Below are positions 8,120 to 15,800 of a stretch of DNA of 64,000 nucleotides, piece after piece (position 1 is the first letter of the stretch; each line of letters begins with the position of its first letter). Below the pieces are notes generated by a model. That model saw nothing but the letters and a program-made list of their open reading frames with translations. It was not told the DNA's origin and did not search any database. A program made the translations under genes and the position numbers. The stretch spans positions 1 through 64,000 of the forward strand of contig DASWNX010000028.1 in NCBI GenBank assembly GCA_036399055.1, in the 5' to 3' direction. This DNA is from Jatrophihabitans sp. Lineage in GTDB: Bacteria; Actinomycetota; Actinomycetes; Mycobacteriales; Jatrophihabitantaceae.

Positions 8120-8147
8120 GAATGACATAATGTTGATTATCGGCAAT
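8120..8147 (-). other. dif: dif-like XerC/XerD recombination site
   Basis: On the minus strand the 28 bp read ATTGCCGATAA (11), TCAACA (6), TTATGTCATTC (11). The 11-6-11 layout and core ATAA...TTATGT match the bacterial dif plan (E. coli arms GGTGCGCATAA and TTATGTTAAAT) and, from memory, the actinobacterial form with CCGATAAT and CATTATGTC. It sits in an AT-rich intergenic spot between convergent genes. It could be the chromosomal dif or a Xer-dependent attachment site of an integrated element. Confidence 0.7.
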
Positions 8148-8230
8148 TCAAGCTTAATCTAGCAGCCACGCCCTCGCCGCTGAGCACCCCGGGGTCGTTG
8201 TCCATGCCGGGATCTGTCATCCCAGGCAGC

Positions 8231-8260
8231 GGGGCCGGCTCCGTTTCCGGGGCCGGCCCC
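8231..8260. terminator. GC-rich hairpin between convergent genes
   Basis: GGGGCCGGC (8231-8239) pairs exactly with GCCGGCCCC (8252-8260) across a 12-nt loop, followed by CTTCT. It probably ends transcription entering from the left. The U-tract is weak. Confidence 0.45.
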
Positions 8261-8372
8261 TTCTGCACTGCTCAGCCCGGCGTACGGGAGGTCGGTCAGT
8301 GGGGGTCGCGAGTGCCGGCCGAGTCATCGAATGCCGGACCTGGGCGATGTGAAGTAACCGAGTGTGAGCGCA

Positions 8373-8729
8373 TTACAGGTCGGATGGGTGGCCGTAGTAC
8401 ACGCAGGGGCCAGAGTCAGAGGTGCAGACGTACAGGTAGCCATAACTCGACTCATTGACATTCAACGTGACACTGGCGCATCCCGATACGGCGCCATTGC
8501 CGTCAAATACGTGGTGGATGTTCCCGCCAGAGACGACCAACTTCGCCTTCGCCGTCCCGTTGCCGGCGGAGTTGTCGCATGCGGTCAAGACATTCGTGTC
8601 GGAGTTCCACCGTGCCTGGTCGCCGACGGAATTAGTGATCGAGTAGGCGGTGGCAGACGCCGGGGTCGCGAAGGCAAATGTTGCCGCAAGGGTGGCAATC
8701 ACTGCCCCAGTCACTCGTAGTGAACGCAT
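8373..8729 (-). CDS. Small secreted protein of unknown function
   Basis: 118 aa. AAGGAG lies 6 nt before the ATG. Residues 1-27 are a classic Sec signal peptide (MRSLRVTG, hydrophobic run, cleavage after 'ASATA' or nearby). The mature part is Gly/Ser/Asn-rich with four cysteines that could form disulfides ('TACDNS', 'SGCASV', 'YVCTSDSGPCVYYG'), and looks like a small all-beta extracellular domain. No family is recognised. A good promoter is present upstream (8759-8787). Confidence 0.8.
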   Translation of the reverse strand: MRSLRVTGAVIATLAATFAFATPASATAYSITNSVGDQARWNSDTNVLTACDNSAGNGTAKAKLVVSGGNIHHVFDGNGAVSGCASVTLNVNESSYGYLYVCTSDSGPCVYYGHPSDL

Positions 8730-8758
8730 AACTTCTCCTTTGGAAGTATCGGACTTAA

Positions 8759-8787
8759 GTTGTACATTTCGGCAAATCGCGCGTCAA
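8759..8787 (-). promoter_or_regulatory. Sigma-70-like promoter for the small secreted protein
   Basis: On the minus strand a -35 TTGACG (8787-8782) is followed by exactly 17 nt and a -10 TACAAC (8764-8759). This lies about 30 nt upstream of the start codon at 8729. Confidence 0.6.
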
Positions 8788-9249
8788 GGATCTCCAGGTT
8801 GCTGGGCTCGCACGCAGCTCGGCCTGGCCGAACCCGTCACGCCACCGTTGCCCGCCCATGCTTGAGGCGAGCCACCCTCCCCGCCTTTTCCCTGCCCCGG
8901 ACGCACTAGCCGAAGTTGACATAACGTCGTCGGAGAATCGCCCGCTGATAATTGGTCCGCATTCTGCCTTGCACATCGCTCACACCACTGCTTGAGCTTG
9001 GTGCTCGCCCGTCGGTCCTGGCCATAGCTCTTCTGCCCTGCGCGCGGCATCTGCTCGAACGTTAGGTTCCGCAGCCCGGGTAGGGCTGGTCGGGCGCTGC
9101 TACGGCGATCACCCACACCGGCGGCGCCGTTGTCCCGGCCGGGCCTGGTTTTGCTAGCCACCCGGACCGCCGACAACCACAAGTCCTCGAAGTCCTGCCT
9201 GCGCCGCGTGCGCGCGACCAGGGTCCCCCGCGCGGCGCACCGTTCCTAC
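8788..9249. other. Intergenic region without recognisable gene
   Basis: Open frames on the minus strand (for example 8784-9182) show no ribosome site, domain or consistent codon bias. A partial Xer-arm-like sequence (TTATGTCAACT on the minus strand) is at 8914-8924. Confidence 0.5.
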
Positions 9250-9552
9250 CTACTGGTCGTCTGGTCCCAGCTCTACCAGCAGCGCGTTCTCGTCGTCGGG
9301 GTCGGAGCAGATGCGGATGTCGTCGCATCGTTCCCGGGCCCAGGCGATGACTTGTTCGCGGGTGCCTTCGAGCTCGCCGAGCAGCGATATCTTGTCGGTC
9401 CACCAGGCGCGCCACGTGTCTGTGTGGGACCGGTAGTCGATGATGATGAAGGGGTCCGAGCGGGAGGCCTCGCGAAGTCGGACTTCCTCGGCCAGGTCGA
9501 TTCCGGGCGGCAGGTAAGCCGGGTAGTAGGGGTCCCCCAGTGGGTGGGTCAT
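9250..9552 (-). CDS. Small acidic protein coupled to the large secreted protein
   Basis: 100 aa from the ATG at 9552, which lies 7 nt after the stop of the 880-aa secreted protein, so both are on one transcript. A longer frame to 9636 would overlap that gene. The protein is acidic and soluble with no signal peptide ('DPFIIIDYRSHTDTWRAWWTD', then 'REQVIAWARERCDDIRICSD'). No family is recognised. Its size, acidity and position directly behind a secreted multi-domain protein are what an immunity protein would look like; that is inference only. Confidence 0.7.
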   Translation of the reverse strand: MTHPLGDPYYPAYLPPGIDLAEEVRLREASRSDPFIIIDYRSHTDTWRAWWTDKISLLGELEGTREQVIAWARERCDDIRICSDPDDENALLVELGPDDQ

Positions 9553-9559
9553 GGTCGGC

Positions 9560-12202
9560 TCAGCGGTGGTATCCGGTGCCGTACCGGTTCTGTGGCAGGC
9601 CGCCGGCGAGCGGGTCTCTGAACGCGTAGCGCGCAAGTGGGCCTAGGCGGTTGGTGTGGGCGCTGGGGCTGCGGACGTAGAAGAACCAAGACCCGGGGTA
9701 GCCGGGTGCTGACCAGCTGAACTGGTTGGCGATGTTGTGGTCCCACATGGTGTGGTTGTAGTTGAAGTAGTCCCAGGTGAGGTCGCGGTCCGGCCAGACG
9801 TAACTGTAGTACTCGCTGCGGTCCTTGGAATCGCGGATTTGGCTGCCGCCGTGGGGCGCGCTTGGTGCGCCGTTGAACATGGCGCCGGTGAATCTCACGT
9901 TGTGGGTGTAGCGGGTGCCGGTGGCGCGGTAGGTCATCTTGCTGTGGGTGAGGCCCTGCAGGGTTTCCCAGGTGACTTTGGCGTGGATGGCGCCGACGGT
10001 GTAGCGGCCGCCATACCGGGTGTTCACGCCGTAGTAGATGGTGCCGTCCCATTTCGCCTCGAAGGAGGAGGTGCGTGAGTAGCACTGGTAGTTGATATTG
10101 CACCAGCCGCCTGGCGCGGGCGCATAGGCAGACGGCTCCTCGTCGGTCTGGGTGTCTGGGACGGCGCAGACCCAGGGCCCGGCCCGATCGGTGTCCGGCG
10201 CGCATGGCGGGTCGGTGTCGTCGGTGAGCGGTTGGGTTGTGTCGACGGGGGTGTCCGTGTCGGTTCCGGTCTGGTCGTAGTTGGCGTAGAGCGGGTCGAG
10301 ATCGGCGGGTTTGGTGATGTCCTGGGTGGCGCAGGTCTCGTCGGTGTCAGGGCAGCTGATTGGGTCGCCGGCGGGCGTGAAATCCGGGCTGGTGCTGGGG
10401 GCGCTGTCACCGGCCGGGCTGGCGGCGGTGACCTGGGCGGCGTAGGTGTGGGTCGGGTCCAGGCCGGTGAGGACGAAGTGGGTGCAGGTGGAGCAGCTGC
10501 CCAGCTGCAGCGGTGCGCCGGCGGTGGTCCGGTCCAGGATCGTGAAGCTGTAGCCGAGGGTCGGAGCGCCGTTGCCGCTGCCGGCGGTCCAGGTCAGGTC
10601 CGCCGAACTGTCGCCGGCGGTGATCGCCAGGTCGGCCGGTGGCGCTGGTGGCGAGCCGATGTTGAAGGTGTGGTGATTCGCCGGCGAGGCGACCCCGAGC
10701 CGGTCGGTCGCCACGACCGATAGCGTGTGCCGGCCCGGCGCGGTCGGCGGGGTCAGCGTGATGGTCGAACCGGGGCCGGCCACCGTGGTGGGTGTCGCGT
10801 CGTCGAGGCGGTAGCTGAACCGGGTGGCCGGTGACCCGGTGCCGCTGTCGGTGATGGTGAAGGTGGCCGGTGCTCCGCCGGCCGGTGTCCAGCTGTGCGC
10901 GGGGTAGGCGCTGGATTCGATCAATGGCATGCCGGGCCCGGGATCGCTGAACCAGCCCTGGACGTCGACCACCAGGTCGACCGGGCCGGGGCCGCCGTTG
11001 CGGATGTTGACGCTGCCGTCCGCGGCCAGGGCGACGATGGCCAGGTCGGTGCGGTAGACGTTCTGGGTGGTGTAGTTGATGTTCGAGGTGGCCGGCTCGG
11101 GTTGATCGGCCGGCCACAGCCGCAGGTAGCCGCCGCCGGCGCCGGTCGCCGGCTGCACGGTGCGCAGGTTCAGCGCCACCGCGCCGAGACCCTCGGCCAC
11201 CGCGGGGATGCCGGCTACCCCGGCGACGTTGAGTTTGGTGACCGAGTTGCCGGCCAGCGTCCGCACCGGCGCGACCCGCGTGTCGAGCAGGCGCACCGCT
11301 GCCGGGGTGAACACCCCCGCGGCGGCGGACGGGGTGAAGTAGCCCTGGATGTCGATGGCCAGATCGACCGGGCCGCCGGCGCCGACCAGCACGGTGAACC
11401 GGCCGTCGGGCGACAGCGGGATCGCCACCGATTGGGCGGTGGCCGAGTCGTCGAAGTCCAGCGCCCCGGTGCTCGGCGCGGTTTGGTCGGCGGCGTAGGC
11501 GCGCAGGTAGCCGATGGCCGTCTGGTTGAGGGCGGTGATGTTGGCGTAGACCGCGCTGGCATCCGCCGGCACGCCGGCGCTGCCGCCGGCCTGCACCGTC
11601 ACCGACCCGCCGGTGCTCACCTTTGCTTGCCGAACGCCGGCGCCGCTGCGGGTGTCAGCGATGCGGGCCTGGTCGACAGCGACGAAACCACCCGGCGCGG
11701 TCGCCGAGCCGGCGGTGAAGTAACCCTGAACGTCGATGATCAGATTCACCGCATGGTCGGCCAGCACGTGCAGCGTGCCATCGGCGTGCAGCGCCACCAG
11801 GGCGGTGTTGGAGATCGAGTCGCCGGGGTTGAACACCAACGCCGTCCCGGACGGGGTGGCCACATCGCCCGGCGCCACGCTGACCGACCCGACCGTGCTC
11901 GCGCCGATCGCCGTCAAGGTCAGAGCCACCGCGCTCACTCCGGAAGCCGGAATACCGGCTCTACCGGCCGCGGTCACCGTCCGCACGACGCCGGCTGGCA
12001 TCGGTGTCGAAAACCCGCCCGTGCCGTTACGGGTGTCGAGCAACCGCCCCACCGCCGGCACGAACAGACCCGCCGACCCAGTCGAGGCCTCGGCAGACGC
12101 CGGACCAGACCGGGGCGTGAGCTCTAACTGCGCCGCAGCAATCGCACCCACCGCCAGGGCCAGCACCAGGACCGCTCGCAACCCATCACACCGACGCTTC
12201 AA
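9560..12202 (-). CDS. Large secreted multidomain protein: three beta-rich repeats, FN3, unknown C-terminal domain
   Basis: 880 aa from a TTG start (12200-12202) with GAGGTG upstream. Residues 1-35 are a signal peptide. Three repeats of about 120 residues follow (about 43-165, 170-290, 295-420). Each begins 'F.PA..RLLDTR' and ends 'DVQGYF' or 'DVQGWF', a repeat common in actinobacterial extracellular proteins. Next come an Ig-like segment (about 425-515), a fibronectin-III domain (about 520-615, 'PPADLAITAGDSSADLTWTA') and an Asp/Thr-rich linker. The last 190 residues are an unrecognised aromatic-rich domain with a Cys pair ('GGWCNINYQCYS'). The architecture, adhesin-like repeats followed by a distinct tail, suits a surface or secreted effector. 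A 100-aa gene follows 7 nt later. Confidence 0.85.
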   Translation of the reverse strand: MKRRCDGLRAVLVLALAVGAIAAAQLELTPRSGPASAEASTGSAGLFVPAVGRLLDTRNGTGGFSTPMPAGVVRTVTAAGRAGIPASGVSAVALTLTAIGASTVGSVSVAPGDVATPSGTALVFNPGDSISNTALVALHADGTLHVLADHAVNLIIDVQGYFTAGSATAPGGFVAVDQARIADTRSGAGVRQAKVSTGGSVTVQAGGSAGVPADASAVYANITALNQTAIGYLRAYAADQTAPSTGALDFDDSATAQSVAIPLSPDGRFTVLVGAGGPVDLAIDIQGYFTPSAAAGVFTPAAVRLLDTRVAPVRTLAGNSVTKLNVAGVAGIPAVAEGLGAVALNLRTVQPATGAGGGYLRLWPADQPEPATSNINYTTQNVYRTDLAIVALAADGSVNIRNGGPGPVDLVVDVQGWFSDPGPGMPLIESSAYPAHSWTPAGGAPATFTITDSGTGSPATRFSYRLDDATPTTVAGPGSTITLTPPTAPGRHTLSVVATDRLGVASPANHHTFNIGSPPAPPADLAITAGDSSADLTWTAGSGNGAPTLGYSFTILDRTTAGAPLQLGSCSTCTHFVLTGLDPTHTYAAQVTAASPAGDSAPSTSPDFTPAGDPISCPDTDETCATQDITKPADLDPLYANYDQTGTDTDTPVDTTQPLTDDTDPPCAPDTDRAGPWVCAVPDTQTDEEPSAYAPAPGGWCNINYQCYSRTSSFEAKWDGTIYYGVNTRYGGRYTVGAIHAKVTWETLQGLTHSKMTYRATGTRYTHNVRFTGAMFNGAPSAPHGGSQIRDSKDRSEYYSYVWPDRDLTWDYFNYNHTMWDHNIANQFSWSAPGYPGSWFFYVRSPSAHTNRLGPLARYAFRDPLAGGLPQNRYGTGYHR

Positions 12203-12690
12203 GGGGGCACCTCACAATCAGGACGGGTCCCCCTCAGGTTCACGAATGCAAGGAAGGAGAATGTCGAAGGCAGCAAATTAACACACGGCCCCACCCCAAA
12301 ATGGGATTAATCGTATGCAAATAAGTAGAAGTTCTGACGGAAATCATGGGCAGTATGTCTATCAGAGATGGAGTCGAGCGCTCCCGGCGGTGAATCCCAA
12401 CGACTTCAACTCCTCTTGAGAGGAACCATTGAAGAACGCCTCGGTCCTACCGCAGTGCGGTTTATCACTACCTACCTATGGACCCGTTACGTTTCTGCTC
12501 GAAACTACTTCAGGACCGCTCGCTCAACCCTCTCGCGCTACCGCGAAACCCCGGCGGCCACTATCGAGGTCCGCCGGGAGGCAGGTTGAATGGGCGGGCA
12601 CAACTGAGGGCGTCCTTCCTGGTGAACCAGGCGAACACCGCTCACCTCGTTGCTTAGCCCCATCGTGACGTGATCTAGAAGAGGTCTGGA
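12203..12690. other. Intergenic region upstream of secreted protein and small ORF
   Basis: The AT-rich part, 12270-12360, is the probable promoter area for the leftward secreted-protein gene; no clear hexamer pair could be fixed. No gene is supported between 12360 and 12690. Confidence 0.45.
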
Positions 12691-12975
12691 ATGAAGCAAC
12701 TCACGAAGGATGAGCTTGATGAGTTGGACCGACTCTGGGACGAGTTGGCGCAGCTGCCTACCTATGCTGGACCGCCTATGACGCACGACCAGATGATCGA
12801 GGCAAGCGTCGATGCGCTGTTGGCGGGGATCATCAGTAGCGCCGGTCGAATGAGTCGTGGAGGCCTGGCCGAGTGCGAAGCGGTCCTTTCCGAGGGAGGT
12901 CAATCCTCAGCGCTGCAAAGCATCCTGGATCGCATTGCGGCCGTTCTAGGGCTGGGTGGGATATCCAAGGCCTGA
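12691..12975 (+). CDS. Small hypothetical protein
   Basis: 94 aa; GAGG stands about 9 nt before the ATG. The protein is helical and acidic, starting 'MKQLTKDELDELDRLWDELAQLP', with no signal peptide or membrane segment. No family is recognised. The start context and amino-acid balance suggest a real gene; it has no clear partner and points away from the neighbouring secreted-protein genes. Confidence 0.55.
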   Translation: MKQLTKDELDELDRLWDELAQLPTYAGPPMTHDQMIEASVDALLAGIISSAGRMSRGGLAECEAVLSEGGQSSALQSILDRIAAVLGLGGISKA

Positions 12976-13034
12976 CTCGCTCCTGACAGACGCCGGTCCG
13001 GCGCGTGCCCGACGCGGCTAAACGTTGCTGGAGC

Positions 13035-14297
13035 TCATGTGCCAGGGACCCGGTAGGCGGTGAGCGTGCTGGGCCAGACGTCGACGATCAGTGATCCGTT
13101 CGCGGCGGCGAGCCCACCGACGGCGCCGTAACTGTTGGCGGGCAGGGCCAGGGTGCGCTGCGGCGTAGCCGTTGTGGCCGTGACGGACCAGCCGCGGACG
13201 GCGTTGGCGTTGATCATCAACCAGACGGTGTCGCCGACGCGGATCGGTATTCCACCGGAGGGTTTCGACAGATTGACCGTCCATTGCCGGACGCCGGTCG
13301 AAGTGCTCAGCCGGATCAGGCGGCTGGTGTTGTCCAGCAGCGTGGCCGTGACGAAGAGGTAGTTCGGGTCGGCGCCGCCGATGAGGATGGATTGCGGGTT
13401 GGCATCGGTGATACCGGCAGACCAGGTTCGCGGGCACGTGGTTCGGCCACAGCCGGCCGCCGGGACCGCCGCAACACCTTGATACGAAGGGACGAGCACC
13501 TTGTCGCCGACCACGACCGGAGATCCGTACAGGCCCGGCGATGTCCACAATCGCTTACCTGTCGCACCGTCGTAGGCGACCAGTCCCGGTCCCGCGGCGC
13601 CGGCATACCCGGCGGTGTAGAGGCGGCCCGCCGCAGCGGCGACGCCATTCGCCCATCCGTCCGGCGGCTCGATGTGCCACAGGAGTGCCCCGGTGTTGAT
13701 GTCGTATGCCGAGAGGACGTTGTTGCCCGCGTTGAGGTAAACCCGTCCAGAGTCCACGACGATCGGGCCGCCGGTGCCGTCGTCGTTGCCGGGGTTAGTC
13801 GCCGACGGCGGCCGCGAGCGCGACCACAACACCTTGCCAGCGGTGAGGTCGACTGCTGTGATGCCGCCCAGTTGGCGCCAGCCCTCGAACGGAAGGAGGG
13901 CGATGTCGCCGACAATGGTCTGACCTCGGTAGTACTGGGCATTGGGCGCCAGCGCGGCGCTCCACAACTGGGTGCCGCTCCGCGCGGACCGGGCAATGAA
14001 ACGACCTGGCAGAGAGGCGTTGTCGGCGTTCACCGCGTGGTAGACGGCGCCGTTCACGATGGCCGGAGCCACGAAGGATGAACCGCCGGTGACCTGCCAG
14101 GCCTGCGTGAGCCGCGGTGCGGTGGCCGCGGTGATGACCTGCTCCCCCAGGTTGGCCGACGCGTTCTGGCCGCCGGCGTACTCCGAGGTCCACTGGTCCG
14201 GCGCGGTCGCCGCTTCCGCGGAGCCACCCGCCACCAGACCGAGGACAACGAGTACGGCTGTCAGCACCACCCGAAACATGCGCATCCGCTCCCCCAA
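13035..14297 (-). CDS. Secreted PQQ-like beta-propeller protein
   Basis: 420 aa. A signal peptide lies in residues 1-30 ('MFRVVLTAVLVVLGLVAGGSAEA'); translation may start at Met5 or Met7. The rest is a run of propeller blades with the usual outer-strand pattern: 'GAVYHAVNADN', 'RSGTQLWSAALAP', 'LTAGKVLWSRS', 'NTGALLWHIEPPDGWANG', 'ATGKRLWTSPGLYGSPVVVGDKVLVPS'. This is the PQQ_2/PQQ-repeat fold used by BamB-like scaffolds and quinoprotein dehydrogenases. No PQQ or metal-binding residues can be confirmed, so an enzymatic role is not assigned. It stands alone. Confidence 0.85.
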   Translation of the reverse strand: MGERMRMFRVVLTAVLVVLGLVAGGSAEAATAPDQWTSEYAGGQNASANLGEQVITAATAPRLTQAWQVTGGSSFVAPAIVNGAVYHAVNADNASLPGRFIARSARSGTQLWSAALAPNAQYYRGQTIVGDIALLPFEGWRQLGGITAVDLTAGKVLWSRSRPPSATNPGNDDGTGGPIVVDSGRVYLNAGNNVLSAYDINTGALLWHIEPPDGWANGVAAAAGRLYTAGYAGAAGPGLVAYDGATGKRLWTSPGLYGSPVVVGDKVLVPSYQGVAAVPAAGCGRTTCPRTWSAGITDANPQSILIGGADPNYLFVTATLLDNTSRLIRLSTSTGVRQWTVNLSKPSGGIPIRVGDTVWLMINANAVRGWSVTATTATPQRTLALPANSYGAVGGLAAANGSLIVDVWPSTLTAYRVPGT

Positions 14298-14402
14298 CGA
14301 GACGCCTGGCCGCCCGGTGGGAGCGACGCGGCGGTGATCATCTCACAAGGCATCGGGAGCTTTCACCAGCTTTGAGCGGCACGTCTGGTGCTCCTAGGCT
14401 TC

Positions 14403-14813
14403 TCAGCGCAGCTCCTGAATGCGGATCAGATTGCCCGCGGGGTCGCGGAAGGCACAGTCGCGAACGCCGTATGGCTGCTCGGTCGGCTCCTGGACGACCT
14501 CGGCGTGGCTGGCTTGAATCTGGTCGAAGGCGCCGTCGAGGTCCTTCGTAGCCAGCAGTATCCAGCCGTAGGTGCCCTTGGCCATCATCTCGGCGATGGT
14601 GCGGCGCTCGTCGTCGGTGATGCCAGGGTCAGCGGCCGGCGGCGCCAGGAGGATGGACGTGCCGGGCTGGTCGGCGGGACCGACCGTGATCCAGCGCATC
14701 TTGCCCTGTCCGACGTCGTTGCGGACCTCGAAACCAAGGGCGTCGCGGTAGAAGGCTAGGGAGGTCTCCGGGTCGTCATGCGGGAGGAAAGTCGAATGAA
14801 TGGTGATGTCCAT
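14403..14813 (-). CDS. VOC-superfamily protein
   Basis: 136 aa from the ATG at 14811-14813; the longer frame to 14948 would overlap the AraC gene. It begins 'MDITIHSTFLPHDDPETSLAFYRDALGFEV' and ends 'GVRDCAFRDPAGNLIRIQEL', the paired VOC modules with a Glu near the end as a possible metal ligand. Related proteins are annotated glyoxalase or bleomycin-resistance-like; the substrate is unknown. It lies 10 nt behind the AraC-type regulator in the same direction, a pairing found in many actinobacteria. Confidence 0.88.
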   Translation of the reverse strand: MDITIHSTFLPHDDPETSLAFYRDALGFEVRNDVGQGKMRWITVGPADQPGTSILLAPPAADPGITDDERRTIAEMMAKGTYGWILLATKDLDGAFDQIQASHAEVVQEPTEQPYGVRDCAFRDPAGNLIRIQELR

Positions 14814-14823
14814 GGCGGTCACA

Positions 14824-15267
14824 CTAGGTGCGATCGAGGGCCGTCGCTTCTCGATTCCTGATCGGTCTGGTGACCTGTTTTGCCAGGCACGGTGGCATCT
14901 CCGACGTGACGCGTGCCGCTTCGCGTCGGTAGGTGCTGGGAGGCACACCGACCAGCTCGGTGAAGCGACTACTGAAGGCGCCTAGCGACGAGCATCCCAC
15001 TGCGAAGCAGACCTCGGTGACGCTGAGGTCGCCGCGACGCAGCAGTGCCATCGCGCGCTCGATGCGTCGCGTCATCAGGTAGGAATAGGGCGACTCGCCG
15101 TAGGCGAGCTTGAACTCGCGGCTAAGGTGCCCCGCCGACATGTTCGCGCCGCGGGCGAGTGCCTCGACGTCCAGCGGCTGCGCGTGCTCCCGGTCGATTC
15201 GGTCGCGCACGCGGCGCAGCAGCGCCAGGTCGCGCAGGCGCTGCGCTTCGGTGGGCCTGCTGGTCAC
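14824..15267 (-). CDS. AraC-family regulator (DNA-binding domain only)
   Basis: 147 aa from the GTG at 15265-15267 ('VTSRPTEAQRLRDL'); a longer frame to 15366 would reach the tRNA terminator and is unlikely. It holds two helix-turn-helix units: 'LDVEALARGANMSAGHLSREFKLAYGESPYSYLMTRR' and 'LSVTEVCFAVGCSSLGAFSSRFTELVGVPPSTYRR', the second being the AraC signature. No effector domain is present. It probably regulates itself and the VOC gene 10 nt downstream. Confidence 0.9.
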   Translation of the reverse strand: MTSRPTEAQRLRDLALLRRVRDRIDREHAQPLDVEALARGANMSAGHLSREFKLAYGESPYSYLMTRRIERAMALLRRGDLSVTEVCFAVGCSSLGAFSSRFTELVGVPPSTYRREAARVTSEMPPCLAKQVTRPIRNREATALDRT

Positions 15268-15344
15268 ATGCGAGATCGTGTCACGTGGCAAGGGCCAGCG
15301 GTGAAGCGCTATCGCGGTGCAAGCCCAGATCATCGATCGTGGCG

Positions 15345-15388
15345 CAAAAATGCGGTAGGCCCGCATGATGACTCATGCGGGCCTACCG
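15345..15388 (-). terminator. Rho-independent terminator of tRNA-Phe
   Basis: A perfect 15-bp stem (15353-15367 with 15374-15388) encloses the 6-nt loop ATGACT. On the minus strand it is followed by CATTTTTG, giving a U-tract, 9 nt beyond the tRNA 3' end. Confidence 0.92.
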
Positions 15389-15396
15389 ACATCGCG

Positions 15397-15469
15397 TGGC
15401 CAGGGACGGGTTCGAACCGCCGACCTTCCACTTTTCAGGCGGACGCTCTCCCAACTGAGCTACCTGGCC
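15397..15469 (-). tRNA. tRNA-Phe (GAA)
   Basis: 73 nt on the minus strand. The acceptor stem GGCCAGG/CCTGGCC has discriminator A and no encoded CCA. The D-arm is GCTC-AGTTGGGA-GAGC, the anticodon loop CTGAAAA (anticodon GAA at 15434-15436), and the T-arm GGCGG-TTCGAAC-CCGTC (one wobble or mismatch). All cloverleaf lengths are canonical. Confidence 0.97.
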
Positions 15470-15800
15470 GCGCTGCCACTATATAGGTCGCGCGATCAGG
15501 GCTGAACTCAGACCGCGCCATGATTCACATGGAACGTCCAATTAGTCCCGTGGTGCCCGAACTGGAAGACTCGATAGGACCCCCTTGTGGCGCGAGGTCC
15601 TGGTGTGCGGATAACGGTAGTTGTGACCGGCGACCGCCTCTCCCCCGCCGACTCTCGCCTTCGGCGACAGGCGCTTCGTCGTAGGCCGCGCTTCAGCGCG
15701 TCGACTGGGCATCGGGTGGCCGAGCCGACCAGATCACCGGCGGGTGGCACGCTCTCAGCCACTGCATACGACGCGAGCGAGAACCGCTGGAGGCTGCTCG
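15470..15800. other. Intergenic region between tRNA-Phe and copA
   Basis: No convincing gene; the single open frame (15508-15804, minus) is Arg/Ser-rich with no ribosome site or recognisable content. This stretch presumably carries the tRNA promoter and the end of the copper operon transcript. Confidence 0.5.

Larger units (their letters stand above)
7913..8372. other. Intergenic region between convergent genes; holds dif-like site and hairpin
   Basis: No protein-coding signal is convincing; short open frames have no ribosome sites or recognisable content. The stretch holds the dif-like site (8120-8147), an AT-rich segment around it, and a GC-rich hairpin (8231-8260). Confidence 0.6.

Noticed and set aside
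8784..9182. 132-codon minus-strand frame
   Set aside because: Overlaps the secreted-protein promoter, no ribosome site and no domain.
10895..12127. Plus-strand open frame opposite the 880-aa secreted protein
   Set aside because: Composition is typical of an antisense frame; the minus-strand protein has signal peptide, repeats and FN3.
12259..12281. AAGGAGA followed by ATG and a 6-codon ORF upstream of the large secreted gene
   Set aside because: Ribosome site is too close to the ATG and the peptide is trivial; probably chance.
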